24,964 nucleotides of DNA from Nemertoderma westbladi (taxonomy: Eukaryota > Xenacoelomorpha > Nemertodermatida > Nemertodermatidae), in NCBI GenBank assembly GCA_032718475.1, contig JAUCBJ010003260.1:1-24964 (forward strand), in the 5' to 3' direction. Positions 20,895 through 24,964 of the stretch are shown one piece after another. How positions within the stretch are numbered: the stretch's first letter is position 1; the number at the start of each line of letters is the position of its first letter. Position numbers and translations under genes: made by a program. The notes under the pieces were generated by a model. That model was not told the DNA's origin, did not search any database, and worked only from the letters and a program-made list of their open reading frames with translations.

Positions 20895-21122
20895 GACGTA
20901 CAGCTGCTGTACTGACGTACAGCTGCTGTACTGACGTACAGCTGCTGTACTGACGTACAGCTGCTGTACTGACGTACAGCTGCTGTACTGACGTACAGCT
21001 GCTGTACTGACGTACAGCTGCTGTACTGACGTACAGCTGCTGTACTGACGTACAGCTGCTGTACTGACGTACAGCTGCTGTACTGACGTACAGCTGCTGT
21101 ACTGACGTACAGCTGCTGTACT
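20895..21122. repeat. 19-bp minisatellite, 12 identical copies, upstream of the acyltransferase gene
   Basis: The unit GACGTACAGCTGCTGTACT repeats twelve times without a mismatch, ending 95 bp before the start codon at 21218. Each unit holds the odd palindrome GTACAGC-T-GCTGTAC, an E-box-type CAGCTG and, across the unit junction, CTGACGTAC (a TGACG half-site as in CRE/bZIP sites). Identity of all copies implies recent expansion or homogenisation. A regulatory role is possible from its position only. Confidence 0.97.
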
Positions 21123-21164
21123 ACATATTGGTACCGCTGTACCGGGCGGGACATTTCAGCATTT

Positions 21165-21185
21165 GTATTTTGTTGTTATTCATAG
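21165..21185 (+). promoter_or_regulatory. Possible splice acceptor of a 5'-UTR intron
   Basis: A T-rich stretch ending TTATTCATAG lies 32 bases before the ATG at 21218. It would fit a 3' splice site joining an upstream non-coding exon, which would put the 19-bp minisatellite inside or before an intron. No donor or TATA box can be identified, so this is weak. Confidence 0.2.
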
Positions 21186-21217
21186 ATTAATAGGTCTAAT
21201 CTGATAATTCTGTAATT

Positions 21218-22897
21218 ATGGACGCAACATCATTGGAAACAAATGAGAACGAAAGTAATGGACACGGACACTCACACGATCAAGGACACAATAATAGCGG
21301 CGCTGAACCGACTAACAAACAATCACAGCCCCAACCAGGCGGCAGTAAACATAGCCATGCGGACGGTAAAATTTGTGAAGACGAGGAGTGTGGTAAAATA
21401 ATGAGCGGACTTAAGCCGCCCGACATCTTCTTCGCCACTAAAACCGGATATTTAATTCGATGCCAAGATTTAGTGGAGGAGGACCCACAGGTTCTACAAA
21501 CCGTTGACAAAAAGGGAGCTACTCCGATGCACTGGGCGGCTATTAGCGGACACGCGCTCATCGCGAAACTCTTTATAGAAGCGGGTTCATCGATCGACGC
21601 TCAGACAACAGACGAGCACGGCCAGCGCCCGATCCATTGGGCCTGCGCCAACGGGAACCTACAGATCGTTGATATACTCCTCTCCAACGGCGTCCATATC
21701 GATTCGCCTGACGCAAAACTCTGTTCTCCGCTCGTCGTAGCGGCGCAGTACGGTCGCGCCGAACTCGTTAACTACCTTATCGGGAAGGGCGCGGACATTC
21801 TCTCTCGCGATCAGGAGGGCGACTCCGCTCTGCATTGGGCCGCATTTAAAGGTTTCCCTGACGTGGTGACGCTGCTACTCTACTCGGGGCTGCGTCCCGA
21901 CCTGGCGGACTCCTTCAACCAAACGCCGCTGCATCTCGCGTCCATCAGCGGGAACCTGGGCGCCGTGCGGGAACTCTACGCCCAGTGCCCGGACGCCCTC
22001 GCCCTCGAGGACCGCAACGGAAACACGCCGCTCAAACTCGCAAAGGGCCGCAAATACTGGGACATAATAGACTATCTGGACCGGGAAACAGGGCGACGGG
22101 AGCGGCGAACGCCTCGTTGCGACTGGCGGGCGCTGCTATTTGGCCCTCCAGGGAACCCCAAACACTTCCAACTGTTTGTCGTCCTCAACGTCATCTGTTT
22201 GGGCTACCCCGCCTACATATACTACATATTCCCCGCTACTTACCTCGACCTCTACGCCTTCAATGTCGTATTCGTTGTCCTTCAGTTGGCCTTCTGGACG
22301 ACCTTCCTGAAGGCGTCATTCTCCGAGCCGGGGTTCATCCCTCGCGACTCGGAGGAGTACCATCGCCTCCTCCGCGGATCTTCCGACTGGAAGAACCACG
22401 CTACGGCGCGACTCTGCCACTCCTGCCGCATACGTAAGCCGCTCCGCGCGAAGCACTGCCGTTCCTGTAACCGCTGCGTGCGCAACTTCGACCATCACTG
22501 TCCGTACATCGGAAACTGCGTGGCGTACGGAACTCGCTCCTACTTCCTCAGCTTCATATCGGTGTGCTCGTTGATCGCCTGGGACTCCTGGTACATGGGT
22601 TACTGGTACCTCCGTACCTACGGCTGGTCCTGGATACTCGGGCCCGTAATCTTCTACGGCGTCGCACTCAGCTTCATTCCCGTCGCTATATTCTTCCTGG
22701 CGTGGCGCGTTGTCCTCATTAACCTCACAGCTAACGAGCAGGCCAACTGGCCTCGTTACTCCTACCTAAAGGACGCCGTCGGCTCATTCTACAATCCTTT
22801 CAATCGCGGTATCATCAACAATTGTCTAGAATATTTTCATATTATCCCTCAGAAAGAGGAGAGTGATATTACTCCAATGCGCATTCATTCAGTTTAA
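21218..22897 (+). CDS. Ankyrin-repeat DHHC palmitoyltransferase
   Basis: A membrane S-acyltransferase expected to attach palmitate to cysteines of protein substrates, probably at Golgi or vesicle membranes, with ankyrin repeats recruiting substrates. The 559 residues show a His/Gly/Ser-rich N-terminus (about 15-50) and about six ankyrin repeats from 98 to 290 (MHWAAISGH, IHWACANGN, LVVAAQYGR, LHWAAFKGF, LHLASISGN, LKLAKGRKY). Two membrane helices follow (about 318-337 and 345-366), then the DHHC cysteine-rich domain (398-448) with Asp425-His-His-Cys428, Cys428 being catalytic, and two more helices (about 442-464 and 473-500). TANE at 504-507 stands in for the TTxE motif; NPFNRG follows at 526-531. 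The ATG has A at -3 and G at +4. The CDS is one uninterrupted, GC-rich exon. HIP14/ZDHHC17 and Akr1 proteins are longer and usually have six membrane helices, so this shorter form is either a divergent relative or a separate ankyrin-DHHC lineage. Confidence 0.95.
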   Translation: MDATSLETNENESNGHGHSHDQGHNNSGAEPTNKQSQPQPGGSKHSHADGKICEDEECGKIMSGLKPPDIFFATKTGYLIRCQDLVEEDPQVLQTVDKKGATPMHWAAISGHALIAKLFIEAGSSIDAQTTDEHGQRPIHWACANGNLQIVDILLSNGVHIDSPDAKLCSPLVVAAQYGRAELVNYLIGKGADILSRDQEGDSALHWAAFKGFPDVVTLLLYSGLRPDLADSFNQTPLHLASISGNLGAVRELYAQCPDALALEDRNGNTPLKLAKGRKYWDIIDYLDRETGRRERRTPRCDWRALLFGPPGNPKHFQLFVVLNVICLGYPAYIYYIFPATYLDLYAFNVVFVVLQLAFWTTFLKASFSEPGFIPRDSEEYHRLLRGSSDWKNHATARLCHSCRIRKPLRAKHCRSCNRCVRNFDHHCPYIGNCVAYGTRSYFLSFISVCSLIAWDSWYMGYWYLRTYGWSWILGPVIFYGVALSFIPVAIFFLAWRVVLINLTANEQANWPRYSYLKDAVGSFYNPFNRGIINNCLEYFHIIPQKEESDITPMRIHSV

Positions 22898-23262
22898 TAA
22901 TTTACTCCAATTCCCTATCAGTTTAATAATTTACTCCAATTCCCTATCAGTTTAATAATTTACTCCAATTCCCTTTCAGTTTAATTATTTACTCCAATTC
23001 CCTTTCAGTTTAATTATTTACTCCAATTCCCTTTCAGTTTAATTATTTACTCCAATTCCCTTTCAGTTTAATAATTTACTCCAATTCCCTTTCAGTTTAA
23101 TAATTTACTCCAATTCCCTTTCAGTTTAATAATTTACTCCAATTCCCTTTCAGTTTAATTATTTACTCCAATTCCCTTTCAGTTTAATTATTTACTCCAA
23201 TTCCCTTTCAGTTTAATAATTTACTCCAATTCCCTTTCAGTTTAATTATTTACTCCAATGCC
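22890..23262 (+). repeat. 29-bp minisatellite starting at the stop codon of the acyltransferase gene
   Basis: CAGTTTAAT recurs at 22890, 22919, 22948 and every 29 bases to 23238: 13 starts, the last unit incomplete. The first unit contains the gene's final codons and its TAA stop (22895-22897). The CDS end itself (ATTACTCCAATGC at 22869-22881) resembles the repeat's ATTTACTCCAAT core, so the array seems to have grown from the 3' end of the coding region. Two variants (AATAAT and AATTATT) occur in runs. It would lie in the 3' UTR. Confidence 0.95.
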
Positions 23263-23380
23263 CCTCCATTCTATCTATGCACATACGTAACATTTTACCT
23301 CAATGCACATTTCTCGGGTTTCTTACATGATGTGGTTGAGTCATTTATATTGTATCTAAGGCATTTCTTAATAGTAAGCT

Positions 23381-23386
23381 AATAAA
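23381..23386 (+). terminator. Poly(A) signal AATAAA, probable 3' end of the acyltransferase transcript
   Basis: An exact AATAAA lies 484 bases after the stop codon. It is followed by a T-rich stretch at 23400-23409 and then by a GT run at 23442-23467, which resembles the U/GU-rich downstream element of animal cleavage sites. Confidence 0.55.
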
Positions 23387-23441
23387 TATGTTTGCGGTTG
23401 TTTTTTTTATATATCTAGTCCAGTAGTCTACCATGTTGTTT

Positions 23442-23467
23442 GGTGTGTGTGTGTGTGTGTGTGTGTG
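23442..23467. repeat. (GT)n microsatellite
   Basis: A continuous GT run of about 25 bases just downstream of the likely poly(A) signal. Confidence 0.93.
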
Positions 23468-23671
23468 AAACACTAGGCCTAAATACTTTTTAGTGTGCTT
23501 TATTTGTAATGGTGTAATAATTTAAGTATTATATTAAAAATGTTGTTGAATAAATTACATTATATTAAATATCATATTAATTTAATTACAAAGCGATGCT
23601 ATAACTGACACATCAGTGGACACAATTAAAAATCAGATTTTACAATATTGCATAAAGTCTCCACATCATTG

Positions 23672-23676
<5 letters not shown>

Positions 23677-23703
<27 letters not shown>
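23677..23703. repeat. 27-base poly-G run
   Basis: Uninterrupted G run abutting the left end of the 1.1-kb inverted repeat. It is the longest of eight G or C runs of at least 11 bases in the window. Confidence 0.95.
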
Positions 23704-23705
23704 TA

Positions 23706-24797
23706 GCGCATTTTCTGACCAAAAAGTCGAATTTTTGAAACATATCCTATCTGATGCAGAATTTCATGCTGAATCCAAATATGGAAACCGTTTTCCCATA
23801 TCTTGCTTAGTTTTCGAGATATCTGGGATGGAAGATACTGGCTCCGATATCTCGCGATATCGGTAAAGGCGATGAAGTTTGGGGTTTGCATTCGATTTCT
23901 GCAAATTTCTGTGCCCAGTGGTGCCAATTGGATGTCTCCACGAGAAAGAGCACAACATTTTAATTGATAAGGTATTTTTTTATGATTATTGGACCTACTT
24001 GACAGTTTATAAGACAACTTCAAGTCTCCGGAATGAAGACGGGACTCGAATAGGCGACTCTGCAGTCTTTGCGGGATTACACGGAATAGACTTATCGGTC
24101 ATCGGAGATCTTCAAAGTGTATAATCTGCAGTTCTAGTGGTCGTACGAAGTTCGTTTCAGGCTCATTCGAAAGCTCTTTTCTTAGAGAACAAAGTTACCA
24201 TTTGATTTAAGATAAAATGGTTGTGAAGCAACATAACATGAATTTGGGTAAAATATGCCTTACAAATTTTGTTCAAGTTATGATTGCTCAGGCAGCTTTC
24301 AAGAGTTTGCCAAACCAAATGGAAACTTTGGTCTCTGATAAAAGAGCTTTCGAAGGAGCCCAAAACGAACTCCGTACGACCACTAGAACTGGAGATTATA
24401 CATTTTGAAGATCTCCGATGACCGATAAGTCTATTCCGTGTAATCTCGCAAAGATCTCAGAGTCGCTTATTCGAGTCCCGTCTTCATTCCGGAGACTTGA
24501 AGTTGTCTTATAAACTGACAAGTAGGTCCAATAATCATAAAAAAAATACTTTCTCAATTAAAATTTTGTGCTCTTTCTCGTGGAGACATCCAATTAGCAC
24601 CACTGAGCACAGAAATTTGCAGAAATTGAATGCAAACTCAAAACTTCATCTCCTTTATCGATATCGCGATATATCGGAGCCAGTATCTTCTATCCCAGAT
24701 ATCTCGAAAACTAAGCAAGGTTTCCATATTGGGATTCAGCATGAAATTCTGCATCATATGTTTCAAAAATTCGAATTTTTGGTCAGAAAATGCGCAT
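23706..24797. repeat. 1.1-kb foldback: long inverted repeat with arms of about 500 bases
   Basis: GCGCATTTTCTGACCAAAAA at 23706 returns as its complement ending near 24797, and the two arms (about 23706-24217 and 24290-24797) match almost continuously with small indels. Shared landmarks in mirror order are TTAGTTTTCGAGATATCTGG, GGATGTCTCCACGAGAAAGA, CTTCAAGTCTCCGGAATGAA and ACGGAATAGACTTATCGGTC. The spacer is about 70-90 bases and still pairs weakly. Minus-strand frame 23640-24023 and plus-strand frame 24497-24847 begin with the same peptide (MKLSYKL) only because the DNA is mirrored. It could be a foldback transposon or two inverted copies of a repeat. Transcription through it would give long double-stranded RNA. 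Confidence 0.93.
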
Positions 24798-24964
24798 CGC
24801 ATACATCCTATTTGGAAAGGCGGAAAATTTTCGTACAACCAAGTTAATCACCGGTAATTATTCTATTCTCGACCTAATATTTAATGAGTAGGAGCATATG
24901 AAATACAAGTTTGGAAAATATTTGAAATTGTTTTTCCACGTCAGTTTTTTTGAAAACTGTTGTC
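24798..24964. other. Window end, no gene recognised
   Basis: AT-rich DNA outside the right arm of the foldback. No matching left-flank sequence is seen, so no target-site duplication could be assigned. Confidence 0.5.

Noticed and set aside
20801-21154. 117-residue minus-strand repetitive protein (repeated VRQYSSCTS / VQQLY)
   Set aside because: It is only the translation of the 19-bp minisatellite, whose tripled period keeps the frame open.
24040-24490. tRNA-derived SINE suggested by TTCGAGTCC (B-box-like) in both foldback arms
   Set aside because: No convincing A box at the right spacing and no tRNA-like fold could be seen.
23640-24847. Two divergent related proteins (both starting MKLSYKL)
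   Set aside because: They are the mirror-image consequence of the long inverted repeat; the peptides have no family signature.

Overview
This is a gene-poor, AT-rich and very repeat-rich window from a eukaryote, most likely a marine invertebrate animal. The evidence is a eukaryotic ankyrin-repeat DHHC palmitoyltransferase gene, the remains of LTR, non-LTR and DNA transposons, several satellites and minisatellites, long poly-G/poly-C runs, and repeated use of the palindromic word TAGGCCTA. There are no bacterial operons and no Shine-Dalgarno-like layout. I cannot name the species from sequence alone.

Layout. 1-812: start of a Ty3/gypsy-type LTR retrotransposon with a GC-rich gag ORF that stops before any zinc knuckle, followed by a possible short LTR (813-1051). 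1292-2236 (minus): pseudogene of an integrase-core (rve-like) protein family, broken by one in-frame TAA and truncated. 2411-2826: 59-bp tandem repeat. 3361-4848: 24 copies of a 62-bp satellite, each with an 18-bp perfect palindrome (one copy mutated). 4849-6257: no gene seen. 6258-6588 (minus): 3' end of a LINE. 6589-7979: no gene seen. 7980-9245: degenerate tandem repeat of about 463 bp. 10421-13478: an old, deleted LINE copy into which a younger 5'-truncated copy of the same family (10794-13079) has inserted, with a 12-bp target-site duplication. 16340-16739: non-autonomous hAT-type element with 8-bp target-site duplications. 17059-17303: short tandem repeats and a stem-loop. 17964-18093: 30-bp minisatellite. 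18480-18745 and 19041-19292: two copies of a short repeat carrying a hairpin. 20895-21122: twelve identical copies of a 19-bp unit. 21218-22897 (plus): the only intact host-type gene. 22890-23262: 29-bp minisatellite that includes the stop codon of that gene. 23706-24797: an inverted repeat of about 1.1 kb (two arms of about 0.5 kb).

The one convincing intact gene is the single-exon ankyrin-DHHC protein acyltransferase of 559 residues. It is GC-rich in AT-rich surroundings, sits between two minisatellites, and has a plausible poly(A) signal at 23381 followed by T-rich and GT-rich DNA. Everything else protein-like is mobile-element debris. No multi-gene system or pathway is visible. The most unusual material is structural: the satellite palindromes, the minisatellites at both ends of the acyltransferase gene, the self-nested LINE and the long foldback.
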